A stretch of 64,000 nt of DNA. Origin: Bifidobacterium platyrrhinorum. Lineage in GTDB: Bacteria; Actinomycetota; Actinomycetes; Actinomycetales; Bifidobacteriaceae. The notes below the pieces were generated by a model. It made no database searches. It saw only the letters and a list, made by a program, of their open reading frames with translations, and had not been told where the DNA came from. The position numbers were made by a program, and so were the translations under genes. Below are positions 52,443-62,277 of the stretch, piece by piece. The stretch is from assembly GCF_010667645.1 (NCBI RefSeq), contig NZ_WHZV01000001.1:451254-515253 (forward strand), in the 5' to 3' direction. Every line of letters begins with the position of its first letter. Position 1 is the stretch's first letter.

Positions 52443-53408
52443 CTAGGCGCGGGTGTTGCGGTAGGCGTTGGGGGTCATGCCGAAGCTTCTGCGGAAGACG
52501 CTGATGAAATAGCTCGACGAGGAGAAGCCGCACGCGCGCGCCGTCTCCGCGACGGAGGCGTCCGTGCCGGCGAGCATGCCCTTCGCCTCCTCCAGACGAC
52601 GGTCGGCCAGGCATTCGCCGGGCGTGCGGCCGACGTACCTGCGGAACAGGATGCAGCATTGGCTGCGGCTCACCCCGCCCGCCGCGGCGATGTCGTTCAA
52701 TCCCAGCGGCTCGCCGAAGCGTTGCTGGATGACGCCGATCATGTTGAGCACGGCCAGGCGGTCTCGCTGGCCGACGTCGTCGCCCGGGGCGTCGGCGCCG
52801 TCGCCGGCGGGGGAGAACCGGTCGAGCACGGCGTCGCACAGGCGTATCGCCGCCGCGACCGCGGGCAGCGGGTCGTCGGGGGACGTCTCGGCCGGGGCGG
52901 CGTCGCGCGCCTGCGAGCCGCGCCTGCCGCCGCCCGGCATGAGGCGCACGACCCTTTCGATGTCCATCAGCGCGTCGCGCTGCCACGGCACATCCGGCGA
53001 CAGCGTGAGGAAATCGTCCATGTGCTGGGCGAACGCGCGCGAGCACCTCGCACCCGTCGCCGTGGTCAGGTTCTCGAACAGTCCCGGTCCGATGACCGCG
53101 CAGGAGAGCCACGCCTCCCGGCGTTCGGGTGAGAAGGAGTAGTGCAACCGGCTGGAGTTGACCACAAGGCCGTCGCCGGCATGCATGACCACCGTATGCC
53201 CGTTGACGAAATAGTGGAGCGTGCCGCTGACCACGCGGACGAACTCGAGGTCGCGGTGCCAATGGCAGGGGCACCGGTAATCGGCGAACGCGGATATGGG
53301 GTCGCAGTGCGCGTAGATCGGCAGTTCGGGGATGTTGTAGTGGACGCGCTCCGACATGTCGGAGAACACCGTGATCCGCTTCGTCGCGCCCGTGCCCGTC
53401 TCCGCCAT
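52443..53408 (-). CDS. AraC-family transcriptional regulator
   Basis: The 321-residue regulator has an N-terminal cupin-like sensor domain (CPCHWHRDLEFVRVVSGTLH, VNSSRLHYSFSPE) and a C-terminal AraC double helix-turn-helix (about residues 215-320; LNDIAAAGGVSRSQCCILFR, SVAETARACGFSSSSYFISV, FRRSFGMTPNAYR). Such proteins often activate sugar-utilisation genes in gut bacteria. The ATG at 53408 follows GACGGAGGGC. No sugar operon is adjacent; the 53-residue protein and SDR genes lie divergent to it. Confidence 0.9.
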   Translation of the reverse strand: MAETGTGATKRITVFSDMSERVHYNIPELPIYAHCDPISAFADYRCPCHWHRDLEFVRVVSGTLHYFVNGHTVVMHAGDGLVVNSSRLHYSFSPERREAWLSCAVIGPGLFENLTTATGARCSRAFAQHMDDFLTLSPDVPWQRDALMDIERVVRLMPGGGRRGSQARDAAPAETSPDDPLPAVAAAIRLCDAVLDRFSPAGDGADAPGDDVGQRDRLAVLNMIGVIQQRFGEPLGLNDIAAAGGVSRSQCCILFRRYVGRTPGECLADRRLEEAKGMLAGTDASVAETARACGFSSSSYFISVFRRSFGMTPNAYRNTRA

Positions 53409-53635
53409 GGGGCCCTCCGTCCCCGGCCTATGCGGCCGATCCCAATGTCATGTACGATTTTGATATTATCATCGTCGTTGCCGCAATGGCGGCGGGATTG
53501 CGCGGTGTGCCGGAACCATATGATGGAGTCATCTTCGAACTGCAGTGGAAGAACGACCATGAACAATGGGGCCTCGGAGCCATGGACGATTGCGTCATAC
53601 GCCTCTGTGCCCCCGGATTCCAAGGAGTGATTCCC

Positions 53636-53797
53636 ATGCGTACCATCATCGACACCGAAATGAACGTCAAGGCCGTCTCCATGCTCGCGGGCTTCTTCGC
53701 CGCCTGCCGCGCCTGGATGGCGGAGCGCCTCGCCTCCCCGTACGAGGACGACTGGCTGGCCATCTGGTACCCGAAGAGCGTCGCGCAGATGGCGTGA
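53636..53797 (+). CDS. Small protein of 53 residues, function unknown
   Basis: I do not recognise this protein. ATG 53636 has AAGGAGTG at a good distance; an in-frame frame open from 53450 covers what looks like promoter DNA. The product has a hydrophobic middle (VKAVSMLAGFFAACRAWMAE) and a Trp/Tyr-rich end (YEDDWLAIWYPKSVAQ), so it could be membrane-associated or an amphipathic helix. It lies divergent from the araC gene; the gap carries an AT-rich TGATATTATCA palindrome (53461-53471). Confidence 0.55.
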   Translation: MRTIIDTEMNVKAVSMLAGFFAACRAWMAERLASPYEDDWLAIWYPKSVAQMA

Positions 53798-53939
53798 CGC
53801 GCCGGAGCCGCGCATGCACGCCGGGCCCCGACCGGGACGGCGCGCCGCCGGGCGAAACGCGAATCCGCGTCGGACCGGTTCGATAGCCTGAACCATGACC
53901 CAAGGAAACCCGCATCATCCCGAGGGGAGATTTCTGGAT

Positions 53940-54653
53940 ATGGCAATGCAATCGAACGGGAAGCGCATCGCGATCGTCACCGGCAGCGCGCTCGGACTCG
54001 GCTACGAACTGGCCAGGCAGCTCATCGCCGAAGGCTGGTTCGTGGCGGGCGTCGACTTCAACGCCGAACGCCAGGCCGAACTCGAAGGGGAGTTCGGCGC
54101 CGGATCCTACAAGGCGTTCGTCGGCGACGTGTCCGACGAGGCGTTCGTGAACGCCTCCATCGCCGAGATCGCCGGACTCGGCCACGTCGACCTGCTCATC
54201 AACAACGCCGGGCAGCCTTCGTTCAAGACGCCCGCCGCCTACGAGGCCGCCGACGTGGACAAGTGCCTCAAGGGGCTCAAGGGCATGATCCTGTGGTCCG
54301 TCGCCACGCTCAGGGCGGACGGCGAGACCGATCTCAAGATCGCGAACGTGATGAGCACCGCCGCCACGCGCGGCAACGCCAACGAATCCGTCTACTGCGC
54401 GACCAAGTGGGGCGAGAAGGGCTACACGCAGAGCCTCAAGGCCGCCTACAAGGGCACGAGCGTGAAGATCGTGGGCGTCTACCCGGGCGGCATCGACACC
54501 GCCTTCTACCGCGACAGCCACGACTACGTGTCTGAGGAGAAGCAGCACACGTTCATGGATCCGGCCCAGCTCGCCGGCGTGATCCTGTTCAACCTCGTCA
54601 ACGACGCGAACCTCACCGTCTCCGACATCCTCATCGAACGCAACTACGTGTGA
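53940..54653 (+). CDS. Short-chain dehydrogenase/reductase
   Basis: The 237-residue classical SDR has the cofactor motif TGSALGLGYELA, NNAG in LLINNAGQPSF, and the catalytic Tyr-Lys. The motif usually written YxxxK appears as VYCATKWGEKGYTQSLK, with Ser in VMSTAAT. An acidic residue after strand 2 (VDFNAER) suggests NAD. The substrate is unknown. ATG 53940 follows GAGGGGAGA; ATG 53895 is possible since a TAGCCT box lies just before it. Gene end and helicase start are 94 bases apart. Confidence 0.88.
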   Translation: MAMQSNGKRIAIVTGSALGLGYELARQLIAEGWFVAGVDFNAERQAELEGEFGAGSYKAFVGDVSDEAFVNASIAEIAGLGHVDLLINNAGQPSFKTPAAYEAADVDKCLKGLKGMILWSVATLRADGETDLKIANVMSTAATRGNANESVYCATKWGEKGYTQSLKAAYKGTSVKIVGVYPGGIDTAFYRDSHDYVSEEKQHTFMDPAQLAGVILFNLVNDANLTVSDILIERNYV

Positions 54654-54747
54654 GGCGCGGGCCCGGGGAAGGGAAAGTATCGGCCATACGCTAGTGTGGC
54701 TGGGCTTGCGCAGACAGCGTATATCCCTCCAGACATGAAAGGCCGTC

Positions 54748-56490
54748 GTGCCAGATACCACCTTCCCCACGCCCGTAGTCGAAACGCGTCCGCAGACCTT
54801 CGCCGAACTCGGCGTGCCCGAGCCGCTGTGCCGGGTCCTCGCCGCCGACGGCAAGACCGACGCGTTCCCCATCCAGGCCGACACCCTGCCGGATTCGCTC
54901 CGGGGGCGCGACATCCTCGGCCGGGGGCGCACCGGCTCCGGCAAGACGCTGGCGTTCTCCATCCCGCTGGCCGCCCGCCTGTGCGAAGCCGCATGGGAGC
55001 CCGGCATGCCGATGGCGGACTACCGCCGCAACGTCAAGGCCATCCGCAGGGAGCATCTGGCCGAGCGCGAGGCCGGCGGTTTCCACCCGCACCCGCGCGG
55101 CCTCGTGCTCGCGCCCACGCGCGAACTGGCCAACCAGATCAACGACGTGCTCCAGCCGCTCGCGCAGATGGCCGGCATGACCGCCACCACCGTCTACGGC
55201 GGCGTCAAGCAGAACCGTCAGGTGCGCGACCTCATGGCGGGCGCGGACATCGTCGTCGCCTGCCCGGGCCGTCTGGAGGACCTGCTCCGCCAGCGCCTGC
55301 TCACCCTGTCCGACGTGCGCGTCGTCGTCATCGACGAGGCCGACGAGATGGCCGACATGGGCTTCCTGCCCCCGGTGCGCCGCATCCTGTCCCAGGTGCG
55401 CCCCGACTCCCAGCACATGCTGTTCTCCGCCACGCTCGACCACGGCATCGACCAGCTGGTGCGCGACTTCCTGCGCGATCCGAAGACCCACAGCGTCGAC
55501 GAGCCCGCGGCCGTGGTCGACACGATGACCCAGCACGTGTTCGAGGTCGCCAAGGACGACAAGTTCGAGGTGGTCCGCCAGCTCGCCGCCGGCACCGGCA
55601 GGCGCATGCTGTTCACGCGCACCAAGTTCCAGGCCAAGAAGCTCGCCAAGAGCCTGACGAACAGCGGCGTGCCCGCCGCGCAGCTGCACGGCAACCTCAA
55701 CCAGAACCAACGCGACCGCAACCTCGCCGCCTTCGAGGAGGGCGACGTGAACGTGCTCGTCGCCACCGACGTGGCCGCCCGCGGCATCGACGTCAGCGGG
55801 GTCAGGCTCGTCGTGCAGGTCGATCCGCCGGACGACCCGAAATCCTTCGTCCACCGTTCCGGCCGCACCGCGCGCGCCGGGCACACCGGCGACGTGGTCA
55901 CGCTCGTGCTGCCGTTCCAGCGTCGCGAGGCCAGGCGCATGCTCAAGGCCGCCGGCATCGACGCCAAATCCGTCGCCGTGCGCCACGATTCGCCCGAGGT
56001 GCAGGAGCTCGTGGGGGAGCGCGCCCCCATCGTCACCGGGTGGAGCCTCGACGACACGCAGCCGGCCGGCAACCCCCGCCGTCGCAAGGCGCAGCGGGTC
56101 CGTGACGACCAAGGGGACCGGGAGGCCCGTCCGCGGCGGCGCGACGGGCGCGACCCCCATGAGGAGGAGCGCAGGCCCCGCGTGAAGCCGAACCGCGCCG
56201 CCCGTCGCGCCGGCATGAGCGATCCGGAGGCCGAGCGCCGCGACCGGCGCTTCGAGACCGGCGAATCCTGGCGGGCGGACAGCAAGCAGAACGCCGAGCG
56301 CCGCAAATCGCGCGGCAAGGGTCCCAAGGGCGGCAAGCGCATCCACCGCAAGGACGAGAACCGCATCGTACGCGACGAGCGTTCCGAGGACGTCAAGCGC
56401 CACGAGCGCCGCATCCAGGCCAGGCGTGGAGGAGCGCAGGCCCCGCGCCGCCGCTCCGGGAGGAAGTCCGCCCCGTTCCGTTCACGGTAG
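54748..56490 (+). CDS. DEAD-box ATP-dependent RNA helicase
   Basis: The 580-residue helicase has a Q-motif (Phe18 to Gln43), motif I RTGSGKT (61-67), a 35-residue insert, Ia PTRELA (123-128), motif II DEAD (196-199), III SAT (227-229), and the second RecA domain with TRTKFQAKKLA, ATDVAARGIDV and HRSGRTARAG. The tail from about residue 430 is strongly basic and Arg/Lys-rich, typical of RNA-binding extensions in actinobacterial RhlE-like helicases. It remodels RNA in ribosome assembly or mRNA decay. The start is GTG 54748 with AAAGG upstream. A terminator follows. Confidence 0.93.
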   Translation: MPDTTFPTPVVETRPQTFAELGVPEPLCRVLAADGKTDAFPIQADTLPDSLRGRDILGRGRTGSGKTLAFSIPLAARLCEAAWEPGMPMADYRRNVKAIRREHLAEREAGGFHPHPRGLVLAPTRELANQINDVLQPLAQMAGMTATTVYGGVKQNRQVRDLMAGADIVVACPGRLEDLLRQRLLTLSDVRVVVIDEADEMADMGFLPPVRRILSQVRPDSQHMLFSATLDHGIDQLVRDFLRDPKTHSVDEPAAVVDTMTQHVFEVAKDDKFEVVRQLAAGTGRRMLFTRTKFQAKKLAKSLTNSGVPAAQLHGNLNQNQRDRNLAAFEEGDVNVLVATDVAARGIDVSGVRLVVQVDPPDDPKSFVHRSGRTARAGHTGDVVTLVLPFQRREARRMLKAAGIDAKSVAVRHDSPEVQELVGERAPIVTGWSLDDTQPAGNPRRRKAQRVRDDQGDREARPRRRDGRDPHEEERRPRVKPNRAARRAGMSDPEAERRDRRFETGESWRADSKQNAERRKSRGKGPKGGKRIHRKDENRIVRDERSEDVKRHERRIQARRGGAQAPRRRSGRKSAPFRSR

Positions 56491-56493
56491 GGG

Positions 56494-56558
56494 CGGAGGA
56501 AGGGCCCCGGGTCCTACCGGTCCTCCGTCGCCGCCGTGCGGGCCGGGGTCTTCCTCCG
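56494..56558. terminator. Terminator between helicase and GH13 genes
   Basis: Bases 56494-56510 (CGGAGGAAG...CCCCGG) pair with 56543-56558 except for a small internal bulge, between convergent genes. Confidence 0.65.
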
Positions 56559-56568
56559 TTCGCCGTGT

Positions 56569-57864
56569 TCAGCGGTGGTACAGCACCGCGCCCGCCGCAT
56601 CGCGGATCGTGAACGTCGGCGTGGATTCCACGTCCAGCTCGACGGTCAGATGCGTGCCGCCGTCGGCGGCGACGGATCGGTAGACGAACCGCCTGTTCTC
56701 CAGCAGCACCTTCTCGGTGCGCGCGTCCAGCAGCCACGGGTTGCGTCGGCGCAGGGCGATCAGCGCCTGATGCAGCCGGTAGACCGGTTCGCCGAGCCCC
56801 GACAGCATGTCGGGGGAGTCGGGGAACTTCGGGCGTATGTCGTCGTCGCCGCCGAGACGCTGCTCCTTGATGCCCACGTACCCCTGTTCGTCGCCGTAGT
56901 AGATGGAGGGCACGCCGCCCACGGTCATGAGCACGGCCAGGGCGAGCGCCGCCTTGTCCGCGCCGATCTCCGAGGCGACGCGCGTCACGTCGTGGTTGCC
57001 GATGAACGTCTGCGGCACGAACGTGTCGAGGAACGCGTTGTGACGGGTGAGGTTCCAGTCGAGTTCGAAGAAGTTGTCGCTTTGGAGCGCATGCCTGATC
57101 GACTTCCACAGTTCGTACTGGGTGAGCGAATCCATCGTGGACTCGGTCACGATGCGCGGGTAGTCGCCGTGGATGACCTCGCCGAAGATCCACGAATACG
57201 GGTGGTCCCGCCTCACCCGGGGCAGCACCTTCGCCCAGAAGCCGTCCGGCACCGCGTAGGCGGCGTCGAGGCGCCAGCCCGAGGCGCCGCGGTCCAGCCA
57301 GTGGTCCATCACGCGCGTCACATAGTCGGCGGTCTCGTCCGAGGAATGGTCGAGGTCGACCAGGTCCCCATGGCCCTCGAACACGTCGAGCGAGGCCCCC
57401 GCGCCTTCGCCGTGCGTCGCGATCAGGCCGTGCCATGGATCGTCGTCGGGCGCGAGCCTGCCGGCCGCCTCGTCGAGCGCCGCCCGCACCGCCGGGTGGT
57501 CGCGTCCAACATGGTTGAACACGCCGTCGAGGATGATGGCGAACCCCATGTCGCGGCACGCCTCGGCGAGACGGTCGAAGGCCGCGTCGCCGCCGAGGCG
57601 CACGTCGACGTGCATGTGGTCGAGCGTGTCGTAGCCGTGCGTGGACGATTCGAAGACCGGGCCGAGCAGGAGCCCGGACGCCCCCAGGTCGCGCGCGTAC
57701 GGCAGCCAGGAGATCAGCGCGTCGAGCCCGCGGCCGTGGAACTCGCGCGGGCCCCGGGGCCGGATGTCGGCGCCGCAGAACCCCAGCGGATAGACATGCC
57801 AGAAGACGCCGTACCTCGCCCAGTCGGGCATGCCCTCCGGCCGGCGTCCCGTGTTTCGCGTCAT
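56569..57864 (-). CDS. Alpha-amylase-family glycoside hydrolase (GH13)
   Basis: The 431-residue GH13 enzyme has conserved region I GVFNHVG, region II GWRLDAAYAV with nucleophile Asp200, region III WIFGEVIHG with acid/base Glu229 and region IV FIGNHDVTR with Asp292. No signal peptide is seen, so it acts in the cytoplasm. A short C-terminal beta domain is present. The fold fits an oligosaccharide-cleaving enzyme (neopullulanase/cyclomaltodextrinase-like); the exact substrate is uncertain. GACGGAGGTG precedes the ATG at 57864. It is divergent from the surface-polysaccharide operon. Confidence 0.9.
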   Translation of the reverse strand: MTRNTGRRPEGMPDWARYGVFWHVYPLGFCGADIRPRGPREFHGRGLDALISWLPYARDLGASGLLLGPVFESSTHGYDTLDHMHVDVRLGGDAAFDRLAEACRDMGFAIILDGVFNHVGRDHPAVRAALDEAAGRLAPDDDPWHGLIATHGEGAGASLDVFEGHGDLVDLDHSSDETADYVTRVMDHWLDRGASGWRLDAAYAVPDGFWAKVLPRVRRDHPYSWIFGEVIHGDYPRIVTESTMDSLTQYELWKSIRHALQSDNFFELDWNLTRHNAFLDTFVPQTFIGNHDVTRVASEIGADKAALALAVLMTVGGVPSIYYGDEQGYVGIKEQRLGGDDDIRPKFPDSPDMLSGLGEPVYRLHQALIALRRRNPWLLDARTEKVLLENRRFVYRSVAADGGTHLTVELDVESTPTFTIRDAAGAVLYHR

Positions 57865-58040
57865 GACGCACCTCCGTCGACGAAATGAATTGACAGCATG
57901 TCTATTTTCCCACGTCCGGGGCGATTCGCGGCGCGACTCGCCCACACGGGCCCGCCCGGTCGTTACCGGCGCGACACCGGTCGGTGAACATTGGGCCAAT
58001 TGGCCCGCCGCGCCCGTCCGCCCCGCATATCGTCGTAACC

Positions 58041-59831
58041 ATGTCATACGGGAGGATCTGGCCGGCGAGGTTCGTGCCATGCGCGGCCGGGGCCCTGGTC
58101 ATCGCCCTCGCCGACCAGGCGGCGGTGCGGGCCTCGTTCGGCCCGTTCGACGCCCGGTTCTGGCTGAAGGCGGCCGTGCTCGCCGTCGCCCTGTCCGTCC
58201 TGTTCGTCGCGGGGGAGCGGCTCCTGACGGCCGTCCCCCGCACGGGCCGCGGTTCCATCGCGCATCGTGCGGCGTCCATGCGGATCCTCGCCCCCGTGCG
58301 CGTCGCGGCCGCATGGTTCGAGGGCCTGCGCGCCGTCCCAAGGCTCGCCGTCTCCGCCATGCTCATACTCCTGTGCTGGGCTCCGGTCATCGTGATGATG
58401 TTCCCGGGCGCCATCTGGTACGACACCGGCGACCAGATCGCCCAGTTCCTCGCGGTGGCCGGGCAGGGGGGCGCCGCCGCGGCCGTCTCCGCGCACCATC
58501 CGGTGTTCGACACCATCGTCTTCGGATCCTCGGCATGGCTCGGCGAGGCGGCGGCCGGCGACTGGCGCGTCGGGATCGGCGCCTATCTGGCCGTGCAGGT
58601 GGCGGTCACCTGCACGGAACTGGCCGGCATGTGCCTGTATGCGCGCCACATCGGCTGCGGGCGCGCGCCCGCAGCCGGCATGCTCCTGTTCTTCGCCGTG
58701 TTCCCGGCCTTCCCGATCTTCACGATGTCGGTGGTGAAGGACACGTTGCACATGATGTTCCTCATCCCGTGGCTGCTCATGGTCGTCGAAACGGTGCGCA
58801 CGCGCCTCGACGCGCTTTCCTCGCCGCGTTTCCTCGCCGGCTTTCTCGCGGTCTCCACGCTGTGCGCGCTCACCACGATGACCGGACTGTACATCGTGGC
58901 CCTCACCCTGTTCTGCCTCGTCCCGCTGCACGCGCCCGCCCGCCGCCGGCTCGCGGCCCTCGGATGCGCCATGGCCGTGGCGCTCGTCGCCGGGGTCGTG
59001 TTCCCCGCCGCGGTGCGCGGACCATTGCGCGTGCGCGGCGAGGACGCGAACCAGCTGCTCGTCGTGCCGATGCAGATGACCGCCCGCTACGCGCTCGACC
59101 ATCCCGGCGACGTCACCACGCGCGAACGCGCGGCCATCGACCGCGTCAACCGCGTGCCGTTCGAACGGATGGCGCGACGGTACAACCCGTACCTCGCCGA
59201 TCCGGTCATCCAATATTCGCTGCGCGACCCGTCCGCCGTGCCCGAATACCTCGAAGCGTGGCTCGCCATGGGCGTGCGGCATCCGGACTCCTACCTCATC
59301 GCGTTCGCCGCGCTCGAATCCGGATGGTGCTCCCTCGAGCGCACGCCGCTGGACACCACCAGCCGGGGCATCCCCCTGGAGACATTGGACCGTCACGCCG
59401 CGGACGCGACCGCCAACACCATGTGGTTCCAGATCAACGACGCGGTCAGCCCGTCGTTCCGCCCCCTGGCCGGCAAGACCCCGGCGAAGGCCGGTCGCGC
59501 CGCCGCCTACCGTCTGTGGGATGCGTGGCGCGGCACGACGGTGCCGAATCCGGCCGCGCTCACCGCGACATGGACGTTCATACTGCCCCTGTTCCTCCTG
59601 TTCCACGGATTCGGATGCGCGGGCCGCCGGCCCCGATGGGTCCCGTTCGCCATCCCGCTCGTCTGGTCCCTGCTCGCGCTCCTGCCGAACGCGATCTCGC
59701 TGCCGTTGAAACCCACCGCCACGCGATACATGATGTGGGCGCCGGTCATGGTCCCGCTGATGCTCGCGCTCCTCCGCGCGGACGCCGTGGCCCCCTCCCG
59801 GCTATGGGGCATCCGGGGGAGGCGCGCATGA
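58041..59831 (+). CDS. Large polytopic membrane protein, DUF6020-like
   Basis: The 596-residue protein has about 12 hydrophobic segments. A loop after segment 3 holds MMFPGAIWYDTGDQIAQFLA, an acidic motif typical of GT-C-fold glycosyltransferases that face outwards, and a large external loop (about residues 320-500) precedes the last helices. It resembles a family common in bifidobacteria and other gut Gram-positives near polysaccharide genes. ATG 58041 follows a TATCGT -10 box at 7 bases, so it looks leaderless. It heads a coupled operon with a flippase, a GT2 and another membrane protein. Sugar transfer to a lipid-linked surface polymer is inferred. Confidence 0.72.
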   Translation: MSYGRIWPARFVPCAAGALVIALADQAAVRASFGPFDARFWLKAAVLAVALSVLFVAGERLLTAVPRTGRGSIAHRAASMRILAPVRVAAAWFEGLRAVPRLAVSAMLILLCWAPVIVMMFPGAIWYDTGDQIAQFLAVAGQGGAAAAVSAHHPVFDTIVFGSSAWLGEAAAGDWRVGIGAYLAVQVAVTCTELAGMCLYARHIGCGRAPAAGMLLFFAVFPAFPIFTMSVVKDTLHMMFLIPWLLMVVETVRTRLDALSSPRFLAGFLAVSTLCALTTMTGLYIVALTLFCLVPLHAPARRRLAALGCAMAVALVAGVVFPAAVRGPLRVRGEDANQLLVVPMQMTARYALDHPGDVTTRERAAIDRVNRVPFERMARRYNPYLADPVIQYSLRDPSAVPEYLEAWLAMGVRHPDSYLIAFAALESGWCSLERTPLDTTSRGIPLETLDRHAADATANTMWFQINDAVSPSFRPLAGKTPAKAGRAAAYRLWDAWRGTTVPNPAALTATWTFILPLFLLFHGFGCAGRRPRWVPFAIPLVWSLLALLPNAISLPLKPTATRYMMWAPVMVPLMLALLRADAVAPSRLWGIRGRRA

Positions 59832-61306
59832 GTCGCGGACTGGCGCTCAACCTCATCGGCAACGTCGCGTTCTTCGTCGCCGGGTATGCGATCCACTGGT
59901 TCCTCGGCGGGTTCGCCTCGCCGGCCGACTACGGCGTGGTCGGCACCATCATCACCGTGCTCGACTTCGAATACCTGTTCGTCAGCAACGGGGCGCGCCA
60001 GTCGCTGGCGCGCAACATCGCGTCGCGCCGCCATGACGGGCGCGCCGTGATCGCGCGCGTCTGCACAGTCCAGGCGGCCGTCGTCGCCGTGTTCTTCCTC
60101 GTCGACTTCGCCGGCGCGCCCCTGTTCTCCGGTCTGTTCGGCGGCGACCTCGAACGCTACTTCCGCTACGCCGCGTTCCTCGTGCCCGCCAACGGCCTGT
60201 ACGTGGTGATGCTGGGCGTCAACGACGGCCTGCAACGGTTCGCGGGCAGCGCGTTCCTGTCCACGTTCTACCCGATCGTCAAACTCGGCACGATCCCGCT
60301 CATCATCCTCGCCTTCCCGCACGACCCGGTCATCGGACTGGAAGCCGGGTACTGCACGGCGATGGTCCTCACCATCCTCGTCGGCTTGGCCACGCTCGCC
60401 CCCGCATGGACGTCGCTGCCGCGCGGGGACACGCCGTTCACCTGGCGCGACGCCGCACACGGCACGCTGTCGTTCTCCTTGTTCTTCATCATGGCCTCCC
60501 TGGTCCTGAGCGCCGACACGCTCGTCGTCAAGGCGGAACTGCCGGATCGCATGGCCGGCTACTACACGGGCGCCATGAACTTCGGCAAGACCACGTACTA
60601 CCTGCTGCAGGCGTTCGCCGTGATCATCCTGCCCGTCGTCTCGCGTCTCCTCGCCGCCGGACGGCGCGACAAGGCCATAGGCAAGGCGCGCGGGCTGCTC
60701 CTGCTCGCGTTCACGCTCGTCGCGCCGATGGCCGTGACGATCTCCGCCACCGCCGCGGACCTGCTCTCCGCCTTCTACTCGCCCGAATACGCGGCCGCCG
60801 CCCCCGCCCTGGCCTGCCTGGCGTTCTCCGGGTTCTTCATGGGCGTGACCGTGGTCCTCAACATGACGCTCAACGCCGAACGGGACACGCGCTTCTCCGA
60901 CGTCCTCTCGCTCGTCTCCCTCGCGACGGTCGTCCCGCTGTTCGCCGTCGCCGCCCGTCTCGGCGGCATCACCGCCGTGGCCGCGGCGAGCATGACGGCC
61001 ACCTTTATCGCGATGGGCGTCTCGTACATCGAGACGCGCCGCCGGTTCGGCGACGTGATGTCCCGCAGGGCCTGGCTGGCCGTCGCCTGCGACGCCGCGC
61101 TGTGGGCCGCCGCGGCGACGGCCGGCAGGTTCGTCCACGTGGACGGGTTCCTGCCGCTCATGGCCGTGTACATGGTCGTCTACCTCGCATTCGTCGCCCT
61201 GCTCGTCGCCACCCGCATCCTCGACATCCGACGGTTGCGGGCGATGATGTCGGAACGACCGGGGGCGGAACCCGCAACCGCAACCAACCGGAAGGACAAG
61301 CGCTGA
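59828..61306 (+). CDS. Oligosaccharide flippase (Wzx/MOP superfamily)
   Basis: The 492-residue membrane protein has about 14 helices of the polysaccharide-export MOP type: LALNLIGNVAFFVAGYAIHW, YGVVGTIITVLDFEYLF, SADTLVVKAELPDRMAGYYT and YSPEYAAAAPALACLAFSGF. It flips undecaprenyl-linked glycans across the membrane. The start overlaps the previous stop (ATGA), and its end overlaps the next start (TGATG), so translation is coupled on both sides. Confidence 0.88.
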   Translation: MSRGLALNLIGNVAFFVAGYAIHWFLGGFASPADYGVVGTIITVLDFEYLFVSNGARQSLARNIASRRHDGRAVIARVCTVQAAVVAVFFLVDFAGAPLFSGLFGGDLERYFRYAAFLVPANGLYVVMLGVNDGLQRFAGSAFLSTFYPIVKLGTIPLIILAFPHDPVIGLEAGYCTAMVLTILVGLATLAPAWTSLPRGDTPFTWRDAAHGTLSFSLFFIMASLVLSADTLVVKAELPDRMAGYYTGAMNFGKTTYYLLQAFAVIILPVVSRLLAAGRRDKAIGKARGLLLLAFTLVAPMAVTISATAADLLSAFYSPEYAAAAPALACLAFSGFFMGVTVVLNMTLNAERDTRFSDVLSLVSLATVVPLFAVAARLGGITAVAAASMTATFIAMGVSYIETRRRFGDVMSRRAWLAVACDAALWAAAATAGRFVHVDGFLPLMAVYMVVYLAFVALLVATRILDIRRLRAMMSERPGAEPATATNRKDKR

Positions 61307-62277
61307 TGCACGTATTCATACAGATCCCCTGCCTCAACGAGGCGAAGACGCTGCCGCTCGTCATGGCGCGCATGCCGCGTCGCATCCCCGGCGTCGACGC
61401 CGTCGACGTGCTCGTGATCGACGACGGCTGCACCGACGGCACCGTGGACGTGGCGAAAAGCCTCGGCATACGCCACTTCGTCCACCACGCCGCCACCATG
61501 GGACTCGCCCGGTCGTTCCGGGACGGCGCCGACTACGCGCTCAAACACGGCGCCGACATCGTCGTCAACACGGACGGCGACAACCAATACCCGAGCGAAC
61601 GCATCGGCGACCTCGTACGGCCCATACTCGAAGGACGGGCCGAAATCGTCGTCGGGGACCGGCGCACCGACACCATCAGGGAATTCGGCCCGTTCAAGAA
61701 ACTCATGCAACGCTTCGGCTCATGGGTCGTCAACCTCGCCGCCGGCACCAGCATCCCCGACGCCGCCAGCGGATTCCGCGCCTACTCCAAACGCTCCCTG
61801 CTCCAACTCAACATCCTCACCGAATTCAGCTACTGCATGGAGACCATCATCCAAGCCGGCTACAAACGCCTCGCCATCACCTCCATCCCCATCACCACGA
61901 ACCCGAAGACCCGCAAATCGCGCCTGTTCCACAACATCTTCGAACACATGGGCAAATCCGCGGGAGCCATCATCCGCAGCTTCCTCATGTACCGCGCCCA
62001 ATCCGTATTCACCTGGTCGGCGGCCATCCCCGGCATCGGCGTCGCCGTCATCTTCATCCGCTACCTCACGTTCTTCCTCGCCGGACAAGGCAAAGGACAC
62101 GTGCAATCCCTGCTCATCGGCGTCATGCTGTTCATCTGGATGGTCGTCTCCCTGCTCCTGCTCATCGTCTCCGAAGTGCAACGCACCCAACGCAAACTCC
62201 AGGAGGACCAGCTCGAACGCCTCAAGGAGATCCAATACCAGCCCGCATCGCAGACACCACGGAGCGACGAACAGTGA
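61306..62277 (+). CDS. Glycosyltransferase family 2 with C-terminal membrane helices
   Basis: The 323-residue GT2 has a GT-A domain (HVFIQIPCLNEAKTLPLVM, LVIDDGCTDGTVD, VNTDGDNQYPSERI with the DxD-type Asp pair, and DAASGFRAYSKRSL), then two C-terminal helices (about 245-300). This is the polyprenyl-phosphate sugar transferase (DPM1/GtrB-like) type: it loads a sugar onto undecaprenyl phosphate on the inner face. GGAAGGACAAG precedes the start. It likely provides the donor used by the adjacent GT-C-like proteins. Confidence 0.9.
   Translation: MHVFIQIPCLNEAKTLPLVMARMPRRIPGVDAVDVLVIDDGCTDGTVDVAKSLGIRHFVHHAATMGLARSFRDGADYALKHGADIVVNTDGDNQYPSERIGDLVRPILEGRAEIVVGDRRTDTIREFGPFKKLMQRFGSWVVNLAAGTSIPDAASGFRAYSKRSLLQLNILTEFSYCMETIIQAGYKRLAITSIPITTNPKTRKSRLFHNIFEHMGKSAGAIIRSFLMYRAQSVFTWSAAIPGIGVAVIFIRYLTFFLAGQGKGHVQSLLIGVMLFIWMVVSLLLLIVSEVQRTQRKLQEDQLERLKEIQYQPASQTPRSDEQ

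Noticed and set aside
53450..53635. N-terminal extension of the 53-residue protein
   Set aside because: It covers an AT-rich promoter-like area, and a better start with a ribosome binding site exists at 53636.
57830..59827. Upstream extension of the flippase frame
   Set aside because: It lies out of frame within the DUF6020-like gene; true coding starts at 59828 with an ATGA overlap.
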